A stretch of DNA of 64,000 bases from DASPSM01 sp035949535 (GTDB lineage Bacteria > Planctomycetota > Planctomycetia > Planctomycetales > Planctomycetaceae), in NCBI GenBank assembly GCA_035949535.1, contig DASZIA010000264.1, positions 6,560-70,559 of the forward strand, in the 5' to 3' direction. The notes beneath the pieces were generated by a model. The model saw nothing but the letters and a program-made list of their open reading frames with translations. It was not told the origin of the DNA and did not search any database. The translations under genes were made by a program, and so were the position numbers. This document shows positions 26,152-35,531 of the stretch, piece by piece; the first letter of the stretch is position 1; each line of letters begins with the position of its first letter.

Positions 26152-27324
26152 TCAAGAAACGGGCGCGGCCAGCCGGTCGCGGATTTGCGGATTCACCACC
26201 TGTCCGTCCCGGGTGATCAATGTGTCGCGGACAATTTCGTCCTGCATGTCGAGCGTCGGCAGCCCATGTTTTTTCAAGTGCACCAGGAACGCCGCAATGT
26301 TGCGCGAAAACATTTGGCTCGCGTGGTGGGCGACAGTCGCAGGGAGGTTGAGCGGTCCGAGCACTGTGACCCCGCCGACATCAACCGTCTCGCCCGGTCG
26401 GGTCGCTTCGCAGTTTCCGCCGCGTTCCGCCGCCAGGTCAACGATCACCGATCCCGGTGCCATCCCTGCGAGCATATCACTTGTAATGAGAACAGGCGCG
26501 CGCTTGCCCGGAACCGCCGCGGTCGTGATCACGACGTCGCTTTCTGCCACGACCTTGGCCATGGCCGCTTGCTGGCGCTTGTAGAAGTCCTGGTCCATCG
26601 CCCGTGCGTAGCCCCCCTGCCCTTCCGCCGATTCGAGCCCGAAATCGACCGGCTTGCCTCCCACGCTTTGAATCTGTTCTCGCGCCGCGGGACGCACGTC
26701 GTAGGCGTACACGATCGCACCCAGTCGGCGGGCGGTCGAGATGGCCTGTAAACCCGCCACGCCGGCACCCACGACAAACACCCTGGCCGGCGTCAGCGTC
26801 CCGGCGGCCGTCATCATCATGGGGAACATGCGAGGCGAGGCGTCGGCAGCCAGCAGCACCGCTTTGTAGCCGGCAACTGTCGCCATCGACGAGAGCACAT
26901 CCATCGACTGGGCCCGCGTAATGCGTGGCAGCAACTCCAGGGCAAACGTCGTGACCCGCCGCTCGGCCAGCGCGGCGATCGGCCGGGGGTCGGAAAGCGG
27001 ATCGCAGAGCGCGATCAGGATCTGGTTTTCTCGCAGCGTCTCTCCAACCGCGAACGGTGCCTGCGGATCGGCTCCGGCTGCCCGAACATGAACGATGACC
27101 TCTGCCGCGGCTAGCTCGGCACGATCGAGTGCAATCCGCGCGCCTTGCTGAAGGTATTGCGCGTCCAGGAATCCGGCGCGCAGGCCCGCGTTGGCCTCGA
27201 CAAGAACTTCCAACCCGGCCTTTTTCAGGCTGCGAACATCGGCCGGGACGAGCGCAACCCGCCGTTCGTGGCCCGACGTTTCTTTGGGAACGCCGACGGT
27301 CAGCAACGAAGAGTCGGGAGCCAT
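26152..27324 (-). CDS. NAD(P) transhydrogenase alpha subunit, N-terminal part (PntAA-type)
   Basis: Encodes 390 aa. Recognisable are VGVPKETSGHERRVALVP at the N-terminus, RAQSMDVLSSMATVAGYKAV, the Rossmann NAD site VFVVGAGVAGLQAISTARRL, YDVRPAAREQIQSVGG and VITTAAVPGKRAPVLIT. This is domain I (NAD(H)-binding) of proton-translocating transhydrogenase; the pattern after the Rossmann fold separates it from alanine dehydrogenase. Split transhydrogenases normally have pntAB and pntB directly downstream, but here coaX follows, so the other subunits must be elsewhere or absent. It lies 85 bp after cdsA on the same strand. Confidence 0.87.
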   Translation of the reverse strand: MAPDSSLLTVGVPKETSGHERRVALVPADVRSLKKAGLEVLVEANAGLRAGFLDAQYLQQGARIALDRAELAAAEVIVHVRAAGADPQAPFAVGETLRENQILIALCDPLSDPRPIAALAERRVTTFALELLPRITRAQSMDVLSSMATVAGYKAVLLAADASPRMFPMMMTAAGTLTPARVFVVGAGVAGLQAISTARRLGAIVYAYDVRPAAREQIQSVGGKPVDFGLESAEGQGGYARAMDQDFYKRQQAAMAKVVAESDVVITTAAVPGKRAPVLITSDMLAGMAPGSVIVDLAAERGGNCEATRPGETVDVGGVTVLGPLNLPATVAHHASQMFSRNIAAFLVHLKKHGLPTLDMQDEIVRDTLITRDGQVVNPQIRDRLAAPVS

Positions 27325-27409
27325 GCGCAGGAATCGTCCATCAAGGGTGGCCGCACTTGTCGCTCATCTTATAGCCAATGAATTGTGCTGCCGACAGTCC
27401 ACGTCCCAT

Positions 27410-28324
27410 TCATTCAACCCAGCGCCAGTCCACAAGGGGCAACGTGAGCCAAAGCAAATAGGCGATCGGACCTGCGTAAACAACGCTGTCGGTTAAGTCG
27501 ACTAATCCACCAAATCCTGGCAAGAGCCGCGCAGCATCTTTCTTGCCAAGGTCGCGCTTGATGAGCGACTCGCAAAGATCGCCGACAACGCCCGCGATGG
27601 CGACGAGCACGCCATAGCTCACACAAAGGGTGACACTTAAAGGGCGCCAACCTGCGTTGAAAAGACGAGGTCCGAATTGCAGCCAGGCATACGAGGCCAG
27701 TCCAGCCACAATCACCGCGCCCAAGAACCCGGCCCACGTTTTTCCCGGACTTAGAAGCGGCGCCATCTTGCGGCGGCCGAAAAGGCGCCCAAACGTATAG
27801 GCACCGATATCTCCACACTTCGCAGCGAAAATCAAAGAGCCGAGGACGTAGTAGCCCGGGTGTGTTTTCAGCGTTACCAACCGTGGTTCGACCCAGAAAA
27901 GATGGGCGGTCAGACACAGCAGGAGTCCGGCGTAGCTGACAATCAATAGCTCCGCGCCCAGCGTTTCCATCTGCTGCCCCGGGGCGCGGTAGCGAATTGC
28001 ATTCGACGCCAGGATCCAAAGAATGCACAGTCCGAAGACCAAACCCGAATCAATCCCTGCCCGGTCGAGCCACCTCAAGGCCTCAACGTGCGGCAACCAG
28101 GCGGATGCGACCACAAGGCTGGATAACAGCGCCGTCTCAACGAAGCTCGGACGAAACGACCGAGCGTGAAACAGTCCCACCAGTTCCCACGCGGAGCGCA
28201 CTGCGATCAGCAGGGTGAGACAAAGCAGCACCGGTGCTGACGGACCGAGTCGCGCATCGAGATAGCAGAGGCCGACGAAGGCTGGGATCAACACGGCCGA
28301 GACCAAGAGTCGCCAGCCGAGCAT
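27410..28324 (-). CDS. cdsA: Phosphatidate cytidylyltransferase
   Basis: Encodes 304 aa with about eight membrane helices. The C-terminal signature SLIKRDLGKKDAARLLPGFG then GLVDLTDS matches the CdsA motif, and GRRKMAPLLSPGKTWAGFLG precedes it as expected. The enzyme makes CDP-diacylglycerol from phosphatidate and CTP. In the signature, the usual His of PGHGG is Phe and the Arg of DR is Leu. The ATG is 6 bp after the uppS stop, the common uppS-cdsA arrangement. Confidence 0.9.
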   Translation of the reverse strand: MLGWRLLVSAVLIPAFVGLCYLDARLGPSAPVLLCLTLLIAVRSAWELVGLFHARSFRPSFVETALLSSLVVASAWLPHVEALRWLDRAGIDSGLVFGLCILWILASNAIRYRAPGQQMETLGAELLIVSYAGLLLCLTAHLFWVEPRLVTLKTHPGYYVLGSLIFAAKCGDIGAYTFGRLFGRRKMAPLLSPGKTWAGFLGAVIVAGLASYAWLQFGPRLFNAGWRPLSVTLCVSYGVLVAIAGVVGDLCESLIKRDLGKKDAARLLPGFGGLVDLTDSVVYAGPIAYLLWLTLPLVDWRWVE

Positions 28325-28330
28325 CGCCGG

Positions 28331-29137
28331 TCAGTCCTTAAGACCGCCGAAGCGGCGATCGCGCATCGCGAAATCCCTAAGTGCTTGAATCAGCTCCTTG
28401 CGGCGAAAGTCGGGCCAGCACGTCTCGGTGACCCACAACTCGGCGTAACTGATCTGCCACAGCAAAAAGTTGCTGACGCGCATTTCGCCGGCCGTGCGAA
28501 TCACGAGATCGGGATCGATGATCCCGGCCGTGTAGAGATACGAGCTGACCACCTCTTCGGTTACTTCGTCGGGATCGATCAGGCCGCATTCCACCTTGCG
28601 GGCAATCTCGCGGACGGCGTCTACAATTTCTGCGCGGGCGCCGTAGTTGAGCGCCAGGCAAAGACCCATTCCAGTATTAGGCCGGCTGAACTCGATCGTA
28701 CGATCAACTTCGGCAAGCACTCCCTTGCCCAGCCCGTCGCGGCGCCCGATCGTCGTGAAACGAATCTGCTGCCGCATGATCTCGGAGCGCTCCTCGATGA
28801 CGTACTGCTCGAGGAGATGCATCAGCAGGCTGAGCTCGTGCCGCGGGCGCTTCCAGTTTTCGCTGCTGAAACAATAAAGCGTCAGCTGCTCGATCCCCAG
28901 GCGGCAGCATTCCTCGACGAGCAGGCGCACGCTCTTGACGCCTCGCCGGTGCCCCTCGATGCGGGGGAGTCCGCGGGCCTTCGCCCAACGGCCGTTGCCG
29001 TCCATGATTACGGCGATATGCCGGGGCAGGCGATCGGGACGCAGCCCCTCCGCGGCAAGCTCATCGGTCGTGTAAGTCGCTAGGGTCGGCACGTGTGGTG
29101 TTTCGGTGGCAAAATGCGGAACGTTGGTCCCCTCCAT
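28331..29137 (-). CDS. uppS: Undecaprenyl diphosphate synthase (cis-prenyltransferase)
   Basis: Encodes 268 aa. Catalytic motif IAVIMDGNGRWAKARGLPR with the essential Asp and Arg, GHRRGVKSVR, YCFSSENWKRP and DLVIRTAGEMRVSNFLLWQ. It makes the C55 lipid carrier for peptidoglycan and other envelope glycans. The ATG giving MEGTNVPHF is preferred to a GTG 12 codons upstream. Family length is about 250 aa; the extra N-terminal 30 residues are not conserved-looking. It forms a pair with cdsA. Confidence 0.93.
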   Translation of the reverse strand: MEGTNVPHFATETPHVPTLATYTTDELAAEGLRPDRLPRHIAVIMDGNGRWAKARGLPRIEGHRRGVKSVRLLVEECCRLGIEQLTLYCFSSENWKRPRHELSLLMHLLEQYVIEERSEIMRQQIRFTTIGRRDGLGKGVLAEVDRTIEFSRPNTGMGLCLALNYGARAEIVDAVREIARKVECGLIDPDEVTEEVVSSYLYTAGIIDPDLVIRTAGEMRVSNFLLWQISYAELWVTETCWPDFRRKELIQALRDFAMRDRRFGGLKD

Positions 29138-29254
29138 TTTGCGCTCGAAAGAGGGGCTCGCCAAGACCACCACGCCGCGCCGAGGGACCTTTCACCCAAA
29201 CCGGGAACGCCGCCAATGTCAGTCGGCAAGAAGCTTTCCGCGGAACGGGTCGCC

Positions 29255-29479
29255 CTACTGTAGCAGCAGGGGCTCAGCCGCTTCTTGCCCCTCCTGAAGC
29301 TGTTCCTCATTCTCCTCGCTAGCCTGGTCCCAGTACAGGGTCTGTTCCCAGTAGGGCGGAAACGTCTTCGGAGATGAGATGGCCAGTCGCACAGAGTTTT
29401 CGCAAATGTCCAGTACCGTCACGTGAATGTCGCTGCCGATTACCAAGCTCTCGTTCACTCGACGGGTAATCATTTGCAT
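29255..29479 (-). CDS. csrA: CsrA/RsmA-family RNA-binding regulator
   Basis: Encodes 74 aa. The CsrA fold is visible in MITRRVNESLVIGSDIHVTV, LDICENSVRLAISSPK. The RNA-contacting residues near the N-terminal strand (TRRVNES for canonical TRKVGES) and the strand ending RLAISSPK are kept, with an acidic C-terminal tail (QASEENEEQLQEGQEA). CsrA dimers bind GGA motifs in mRNA leaders and control translation. The gene lies 117 bp upstream of uppS on the same strand and is divergent from the 2-hydroxyacid dehydrogenase. Confidence 0.9.
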   Translation of the reverse strand: MQMITRRVNESLVIGSDIHVTVLDICENSVRLAISSPKTFPPYWEQTLYWDQASEENEEQLQEGQEAAEPLLLQ

Positions 29480-29784
29480 TTGGCCGCCTCTTGCTTTCTG
29501 GAGGACCTTTGGGGAACCTGAAACCGCTTACGGCAACTTACTTCACAAGTCTGTCGGCTACTCTTTGAGGGCAGGCACCAAACAAAAAAGAAACAAGCGC
29601 CGTGCCACAACCGGCGCTGTCACTCGCTAACACGACTTGTAAATGTTTGAAGCTGCTTTGGCGACGGCGGTCATTCTGCCGCGCGCTTGCCGAGAGAACA
29701 AGCACCAAGTTCGAGGTTTTTTTAAATCGAAGAAGCGACGAATCGCCGCTTGACAATTCACATCGAATCAATCTCGGACGCGCC
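29480..29784. other. Divergent intergenic region with a 7-bp hairpin
   Basis: Promoter region of csrA and the dehydrogenase gene. Holds an AGCGCCG / CGGCGCT hairpin (29596-29618) that, on the minus strand, is followed by a T-rich tract (TGTTTCTTTTTT), as in an intrinsic terminator or attenuator about 100 nt ahead of csrA. No supportable ORF. Confidence 0.45.
29580..29618 (-). terminator. Terminator-like hairpin upstream of csrA
   Basis: Perfect 7-bp stem with 9-nt loop then a U-rich run, read on the minus strand. It does not follow any visible gene, so it could end a short leader transcript or an unannotated small RNA. Confidence 0.45.
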
Positions 29785-30786
29785 ATGAAGTTGTTGGTGT
29801 TTCCCCCCGTCGAAGCCGAGCGACTCGCGCAGATCGTCCGAGCGGCCGGAGAAATGTCCGTCGTCAATGCAGGCGATGAAGCCGAAGCGCTCGACCAAAT
29901 CGTCGACGCCGACGCGTTTTTCGGAAAGATGACTCCTCGCCTGCTCGAGCGCGCCGGGCAACTTCGCTGGGTGCAGACGCCGACTGCCAGTCTCGAACAT
30001 TACCTGTTCGACGCGCTCGTCGAGCATCCCTGCGTCCTTAGTAACATGCGCGGTTTGTTTTCCGACGTGATCGCCGACCACGTGATGGGTTTTGTTCTGT
30101 GTTTCGCGCGCAACCTCCATCTCTACCGCGACCAGCAGCGCGACCATCGCTGGGAGCCGATTGGCGGCGAAGCGGGCCGCTCGGATTTTGTCGCGGGGCC
30201 GGCCTTCGTCAGCGAAATCGACCGGCATCATCTGCACCTTTCCGACTGCACGCTCGGCGTGGTGGGGGTCGGGAACATTGGATCGGAAATCTGCCGCCGG
30301 GCCGCTGCGTTCGGAATGCGTATTCTGGGCGTCGATCCCCGTTGCCGAGAAGTTCCCGGCGCACTGCCCGAAGTTTGGCCGTCCGCACGGCTGCTCGATT
30401 TGCTGCGAGAGAGCGATTTCGTGGTGATCGCCGCCCCGCACACTCCAGAAACTTTTAAGCTCTTTCGCCGCGACAAGTTCGAGGTGATGAAATCGACCGC
30501 TTACCTCATCAACATCGGCCGCGGGGCGATCGTCGACCTGGACGATCTTGTGGCCGCGCTCCAAGCCGGGGAAATTGCCGGCGCCGCATTGGATGTGTTT
30601 GAGGTCGAGCCGCTTCCGCGGGATTCGCCGCTTTGGTCGATGCCCAATGTGATCATCACGCCGCACATTGCGGCGGCCTCGACGCATATCGCCGAGCGGC
30701 ACCTGCAGACTCTCTTGCAAAATATTCGCCGCTTCGTCGCCGGCCGGGAACCGGCGACGCTCGTTGACAAGCGACAATGGTTCTGA
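29785..30786 (+). CDS. D-2-hydroxyacid dehydrogenase
   Basis: Encodes 333 aa. The NAD-binding fold is LGVVGVGNIGSEICRRAAAF; catalytic Arg sits in YLINIGRGAIVDLDDL, the Glu in DVFEVEPLPRDSPLW and the His in VIITPHIAAAS. The enzyme class reduces 2-oxoacids with NAD(P)H; substrate cannot be told. The frame is open for 61 codons upstream without coding character, so the ATG at MKLLVFPPVEAERL, the natural start of the fold, is used. Confidence 0.9.
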   Translation: MKLLVFPPVEAERLAQIVRAAGEMSVVNAGDEAEALDQIVDADAFFGKMTPRLLERAGQLRWVQTPTASLEHYLFDALVEHPCVLSNMRGLFSDVIADHVMGFVLCFARNLHLYRDQQRDHRWEPIGGEAGRSDFVAGPAFVSEIDRHHLHLSDCTLGVVGVGNIGSEICRRAAAFGMRILGVDPRCREVPGALPEVWPSARLLDLLRESDFVVIAAPHTPETFKLFRRDKFEVMKSTAYLINIGRGAIVDLDDLVAALQAGEIAGAALDVFEVEPLPRDSPLWSMPNVIITPHIAAASTHIAERHLQTLLQNIRRFVAGREPATLVDKRQWF

Positions 30787-30821
30787 GCGCCCGAAAACGT
30801 CACAGGTTGGCGCCAATCCAT

Positions 30822-31553
30822 TCACCCCCGACCGAGGTAGACCTGGTCACGCGGCAGAACGATCGCTTCGAGAAAATTCACGTCATCGGGCAGCGTCACC
30901 ATGGCGAGCGCCGCTTGGGCGATGGTCTCGGTCTCCATCATTGGTTCCTGGTTCATCGCAGCGCGCGGGTCGGCTCGCCATTCGACTCGCACATTTCCCG
31001 GATGCAGGCAACTACAAAGAATTCCGTGCGCTCGACCATCGAGAGCGGTCGCGTTCGTGAGTCCCCAGAGTCCGAACTTGGCCGACGTGTAGGGAGCGCT
31101 CCCCTCGCGGGGGCGCTGCGCCGAAATTGAACCGATATTCAAAATCCGACCGCCGCCTTGCGGCTTCATGATGCGGAACGCCGCCCGGCTGCACAAAAAG
31201 GCCCCCGTCAGGCACGCCCCGATCACGTTGTTCCACGCAGCGAGCGAAAGCTGGTCGATCCGCCCCCCGTCGAAATTTCCGGCATTATTCACCAGGATGT
31301 CGACCCGTCCGAAATGATCCATCAGCTCCTTGAAGAATGTCTCCACGGCCGCTTCCTGGCCGACATCCACCGGACGCTCGAAGACGTCGGCGCCGGCTGC
31401 CCGCAGCTCCTCCGCGGTAGCCGTTAGCTTTTCCGAGTTTCTCGCACAGAGTGCCAGTTTGGCTCCCTCTTCCGCGAAAAGCTTCGCGATTCCTTTGCCG
31501 ATGCCCTGGTTTCCACCGGTGATGACGGCGACTTTTCCCTCGAGCCGATGCAT
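30822..31553 (-). CDS. Short-chain dehydrogenase/reductase
   Basis: Encodes 243 aa, standard for classical SDRs. Cofactor motif ITGGNQGIGKGIAKLF, NNAG, active-site Ser in NIGSISAQ and YTSAK with catalytic Tyr/Lys. Arg38 in CARNSEKL after the second strand suggests NADP preference. Substrate unknown. Convergent with the hydroxyacid dehydrogenase (35 bp apart). Confidence 0.9.
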   Translation of the reverse strand: MHRLEGKVAVITGGNQGIGKGIAKLFAEEGAKLALCARNSEKLTATAEELRAAGADVFERPVDVGQEAAVETFFKELMDHFGRVDILVNNAGNFDGGRIDQLSLAAWNNVIGACLTGAFLCSRAAFRIMKPQGGGRILNIGSISAQRPREGSAPYTSAKFGLWGLTNATALDGRAHGILCSCLHPGNVRVEWRADPRAAMNQEPMMETETIAQAALAMVTLPDDVNFLEAIVLPRDQVYLGRG

Positions 31554-31684
31554 GGGATTTTCCTCGCTGAAGTAAACTCCGGGAGCACCGCGATTCAGCG
31601 CATTTCGCGGCAGATTCTTGAAGCGGATTCGATCCTGATTGACGCCGTTTTGCGCCGTGACTTCAAGGCTCAGCAGAGAGAATC

Positions 31685-32647
31685 TCAGAGTGCGGCCAGA
31701 ATCTCAGGGAGGTGGGCCAGGTTCAGATTGCCCCCCGAAATGATGCCGACGACGGTCTTGCCCGACCACTGATCGCGAGTCTTGAGAGCGGCTGCCATGG
31801 CTGCAGCACCGGCTCCTTCCGCGATGTTATGCGTGTGCTCGAGAATCAATCGGCACGCACGGCGAAGCTCATCGTCGCTGACCAGCACCACGTCATCGAG
31901 CACCGTACGCATCAACTCGAGCGTCATCGACGCGGGACGTCGCGTGGCCACTCCCTCGGCCCAAGTGGCGGCGTTCGCGGTCTCCTGCCATTGTCCCGTC
32001 TTCCACGACTGACTCACGGCGCTAGCCCCTTCCGCTTGAACGCCGATAATCTTCGTCCGCGGGTTGCGAGCCCGCGCGACGATCCCCGTGCCGCAGACAC
32101 CGCTGCCCAATCCGATCGGAACGAAGATCACGTCGGGGTCGGGCAGCGCGTCGAAGATCTCGACCGCCATCGAGCCAACGCCCGCAATCAGCTTGGGCTC
32201 GTTGGCCGAATGGACGTACCGGTAACCGCGCGGCGCGAGCACGTTTTCGGCGTAGTCTCGGGCCTCGTCGAAGTCACGGCCGTGCTCGATCAGTTCGGCC
32301 CCAAACAGCCGAATCGCCCGATTCTTGGCTGGATTGTTTTCTCGCGGCACGACGATCGTGCAGCGCAGGCGGAAGCGGCGAGCTGCAAACGCCAGCGACT
32401 GGCCATGATTGCCCGTCGAGCAGGCGAGAATTCCGGCCTCCCGCTCGGGGTCGGTCAGCGTGCTTACGAGATTGATGCCCCCGCGCACCTTGAAAGCACC
32501 AGTCGGCTGATGGTTCTCGTGTTTAAGCAAGAGTTGGCAGCTCAATAACTCGGAAAGCCCCGGCCAATCGAGAAGCGCGGTCGGAGTGAGAACGCTACGC
32601 ACGCGGGGCAGCGCCTCGACGACATGTGCATAGGTCACCGACGGCAT
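31685..32647 (-). CDS. PLP-dependent threonine dehydratase-like enzyme
   Basis: Encodes 320 aa. PLP-binding Lys in PTGAFKVRGG, substrate loop STGNHGQSLAFAA, and the phosphate-binding glycine loop GLGSGVCGTG. This is the catalytic domain of threonine/serine dehydratases without the C-terminal ACT regulatory domain of biosynthetic IlvA, so a catabolic or racemase-like role is as likely. The ATG at MPSVTYAHVVEALPRV is chosen; the longer open frame upstream reads as non-coding, Arg/Pro-rich sequence. Confidence 0.88.
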   Translation of the reverse strand: MPSVTYAHVVEALPRVRSVLTPTALLDWPGLSELLSCQLLLKHENHQPTGAFKVRGGINLVSTLTDPEREAGILACSTGNHGQSLAFAARRFRLRCTIVVPRENNPAKNRAIRLFGAELIEHGRDFDEARDYAENVLAPRGYRYVHSANEPKLIAGVGSMAVEIFDALPDPDVIFVPIGLGSGVCGTGIVARARNPRTKIIGVQAEGASAVSQSWKTGQWQETANAATWAEGVATRRPASMTLELMRTVLDDVVLVSDDELRRACRLILEHTHNIAEGAGAAAMAAALKTRDQWSGKTVVGIISGGNLNLAHLPEILAAL

Positions 32648-32906
32648 TCGATTCCCACTTGTGGTCGGAGGGGTGAAATGACGGTCGCGTTGGACGGCGC
32701 GTCGTTCAAGTCTCGTATCTTGCCGCACTCGTTTCAAACGCCAGCTTCCAACGACCGGCGCGCTTCGACCAGGGTTCGGGATGGACGACGGCTCAAGCGG
32801 CGGGATTCGCCCTGGGTCCGAGCACGGGCAGCCGATCAACCGGCGCTCAGGACACGGCAGGCCACAAAGGGGTTCGCAGACAGCCGAAGAGAGTTGCCCG
32901 AACAGC

Positions 32907-34352
32907 TCAGAGCGCGCCGAAATAGTTCTCGGCGGCTTCGTCGACATACTCGACCTTCAGCTCGAGCGGCAAATCGCAGAACTCGCAATGGTGGCGCACC
33001 TGCGCCAGGATGTCGCGAACATGGCAGTAGCGAAAATGGCGGTCCTTCGCGCGGAAATAGGTCTCGATCAGATGCTCGAGCGCGGTCGCATCGGAACGAA
33101 TTCCCAGTTTCGCGCAAGTGTCATCGAACAGCTTGCGAAACTCTGCCTCCGAGGGTCCGCGAACGTCGATCTTGTACGGAATCCGGCGGAGGAACGCCTC
33201 ATCAACCAATCCCTTGGGATCGAGGTTAGTCGAGAAGACGACGAGCTGATCAAAGGGCGCTTGCAGCTTCTTGCCGCTCGGCAAGCTCAGGTAGTCGTAT
33301 CGTCGTTCCAAGGGCACGATCCAGCGATTGAGCAATTGGTCGACTGAGATCCGCTGCCGGCCAAAGTCGTCGATCACGAGGGTGCCGCAGTTGCTCTTGA
33401 TCTGCAGGGGTGCTTCCAGAATGCCGAGCGCGCGGTTGGGCTGGACTTCCAAATGTTCCATCGTCAGCTCCCCGCCGACCACAACGGTCGGACGGGTGAT
33501 GCAGACCCAGCGGTGGTCGATCTGGCGGAGCTTTTCGTCATCTCCGATCCGGTTGATCGGAAGCGCGTGGTGCACGCACGGGTCGTAGACGCGCATGATC
33601 TCGCCATCGCAGTCGATGGCCCGCGGAATCCAGATCGTATCGCCATAAGCGGCCGTTAGCCGCTCGGCGATGCTGGTCTTGCCATTCCCGGGCGCTCCGT
33701 AAATGAACATGGCCCTGGCCTCGACCAGCGCTTTGCCGATTCTTACGCAGAGCGCGGTCGGCACGGAAAGATCTGACAGCGCGGCTTCGACCTGGGGCAG
33801 CGTGATGCGCGAGCGGGTCATCGATTGAGCGCTGACGGCCGCGACGTAGTCGACGAACGGCACCGGAGCCGACCCGAAGTACGTGGACCGCTCGTTGCAC
33901 TGCTTGGCCGCTTCGATTCCCTTGTTGGTGATCGAATACTCGTAATCCGAGACCGACGCGTTTCGCGCGATCACGATTCGCTGCGAGCTCTTCATTGCGT
34001 GGAAGATCGCCTGCAGCGTTCCAAACGGCAGGCGCAGCTGCTCAGCGATGCCCCGGCCCGACTGGACCCCCCGACGCAGGAGAAACTTCAGGATCAAGTC
34101 TTCAACTTCGGTCTCGGTAAGGCCAGCGTCCTCCAGGGATTTTGGCGCCGCCGGCAGAAACCCTTGTGCAGGGTTGACTGGGGTGCGATACGGGTCAAAC
34201 GCTGTCGTGTCGCGCTTCGACCCGCGTCTTTCGACGGATTGCATCGGCGGCCCGTTGAAAATCGAATCCAACAGCGACGATTTCGGCGCGTCGGCGTCGT
34301 TCATTACCGCGGTCTCGACCAAGGATCCTTGCGCGGGGCGTTGTTGAGTCAT
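32907..34352 (-). CDS. Winged-helix AAA+ ATPase (first of two paralogues)
   Basis: Encodes 481 aa. Residues 80-150 look like a winged helix (LTETEVEDLILKFLLRRG; YSITNKGIEAAKQ). The AAA+ module has Walker A GAPGNGKT (219-226), Walker B VIDDFGRQR (326-334), sensor-1 VVFSTNLDPK and the arginine-finger-like segment EAFLRRIPYKI. The linker PTVVVGGELTMEHLE between Walker A and B is shared with the paralogue at 50.4-51.7 kb, which is roughly half identical by eye. The ATG MTQQRPAQG is preferred; upstream 87 codons are spurious. Partner genes are unknown for this copy; the other one sits beside a kinase-tubulin fusion. Confidence 0.85.
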   Translation of the reverse strand: MTQQRPAQGSLVETAVMNDADAPKSSLLDSIFNGPPMQSVERRGSKRDTTAFDPYRTPVNPAQGFLPAAPKSLEDAGLTETEVEDLILKFLLRRGVQSGRGIAEQLRLPFGTLQAIFHAMKSSQRIVIARNASVSDYEYSITNKGIEAAKQCNERSTYFGSAPVPFVDYVAAVSAQSMTRSRITLPQVEAALSDLSVPTALCVRIGKALVEARAMFIYGAPGNGKTSIAERLTAAYGDTIWIPRAIDCDGEIMRVYDPCVHHALPINRIGDDEKLRQIDHRWVCITRPTVVVGGELTMEHLEVQPNRALGILEAPLQIKSNCGTLVIDDFGRQRISVDQLLNRWIVPLERRYDYLSLPSGKKLQAPFDQLVVFSTNLDPKGLVDEAFLRRIPYKIDVRGPSEAEFRKLFDDTCAKLGIRSDATALEHLIETYFRAKDRHFRYCHVRDILAQVRHHCEFCDLPLELKVEYVDEAAENYFGAL

Positions 34353-34844
34353 TGAGAAAACCCATTGTGAGGTTTGCCGGAGGGGCGGACTTCCACCGGG
34401 ACCGCTGAACGAGGAAGCGTTCGTCGATTTTGAATTCTTCAAGTACGAGTTTCGCGTACGAACGAGGCCCTCTAACCATGGGACGCGAAACGTCTCTTGC
34501 CATTTGAAACAGGCAGAGTCTGTAACAAACCTCAGGGCCATTGAATTGACAGCCGGCACATCTGCTCTAACCCGCTCAGTCGGATCGGTGTCTCCCCGCA
34601 ACCGAAGGTGCACCGATGGAGGAAACCGGCTCTTTTAATGGCGGTCCACAGGGCTTGGCAGTTTCACTGTTGGCAAACACGAGTTTTTCGCCGAGATCGA
34701 CTTTTGAATTGGGGCGACTCGAGGCATCTCGCGCATCGGCAGGGTCCGCAATCGCCCCAGAGGCCAGCCGACGAAAAAAGGCGCAACCATCTGGAAACGA
34801 AGGCAATTGCGGAGTATGATTCGCCCGGAAATGATCAGCCCTCG
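34353..34844. other. Intergenic region between AAA+ ATPase and tRNA-Ser
   Basis: Nearly 500 bp containing the AAA+ gene promoter by position and the 5' flank of the tRNA. I see no supportable ORF or repeat. Confidence 0.4.
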
Positions 34845-34931
<87 letters not shown>

Positions 34932-34943
34932 ATAAGAAAACAG

Positions 34944-34980
34944 GGCCCGGAACGCTCTCAACACGTTCCGGGCCGTTTCG
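34944..34980 (+). terminator. Intrinsic terminator after tRNA-Ser
   Basis: Perfect 11-bp stem GGCCCGGAACG / CGTTCCGGGCC with a 9-nt loop, followed by GTTTCGTT, 14 nt after the tRNA. Confidence 0.8.
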
Positions 34981-35081
34981 TTGCGCTAGCGCCAGTTCTC
35001 GGCGCCAATTTGGTCAAGCGCGGCCAGACATGGCCTGCTGAGGCCAAACCGGGCCGCGTCTTGTCCTCGTCTTGCGCTCGT

Positions 35082-35531
35082 TTACCCGGTGTCGAAGACT
35101 GGGCACCCCCGCGCCCAGAGAAGCGGCTCGAAGACCTCCGCGGCTGACTCACCAGACCAGCGGTCATAGACCATCACGAGCGGAGCAACGACTCGTGCTG
35201 TCGCCTTCGACTCAGGATTCCCAGCGTGGGGGCTGGGCGCGCAGCGCTCGAATCGCACCGTGTTTGGGTTCCAGTCCCACGACCCGCCCGAATCAGGTGC
35301 AGGCGTCGTGCTAAGCCTCGCCGCGGTCGTGTTGACTTCGATGTGATGTGGTGTCGCTGGCTCGTTGTGCGTGTGATTGTGCGCCGTCTCAGGCTGATTC
35401 GCTTTGACCTGGAGCGGCACCGATGCCTCGGCCCGATTCTCTGGCATCAGTTCCCAGACTAGGCCGCAGACCGCACCGGCGGAAATTGGCGCCGCCCATT
35501 GGGGCTGCCGCAGCGTGGTGAGCATGCCCAT
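35082..35531 (-). CDS. Hypothetical protein, possible exported or membrane-tethered
   Basis: Encodes 149 aa starting MGMLTTLRQPQWAAPISAG, with a moderately hydrophobic stretch (PISAGAVCGLVWEL) and then a polar, His/Asn/Thr/Pro-rich region. No family recognised. The main support is a strong GGAGG site 8 nt before the ATG; upstream sequence is an open frame of poor character. It lies between tRNA-Ser and the ubiquitin-like operon. Confidence 0.45.
   Translation of the reverse strand: MGMLTTLRQPQWAAPISAGAVCGLVWELMPENRAEASVPLQVKANQPETAHNHTHNEPATPHHIEVNTTAARLSTTPAPDSGGSWDWNPNTVRFERCAPSPHAGNPESKATARVVAPLVMVYDRWSGESAAEVFEPLLWARGCPVFDTG

Noticed and set aside
26152..27324. Alanine dehydrogenase
   Set aside because: The Rossmann segment and the AAVPGKRAPVLIT stretch follow the transhydrogenase pattern.
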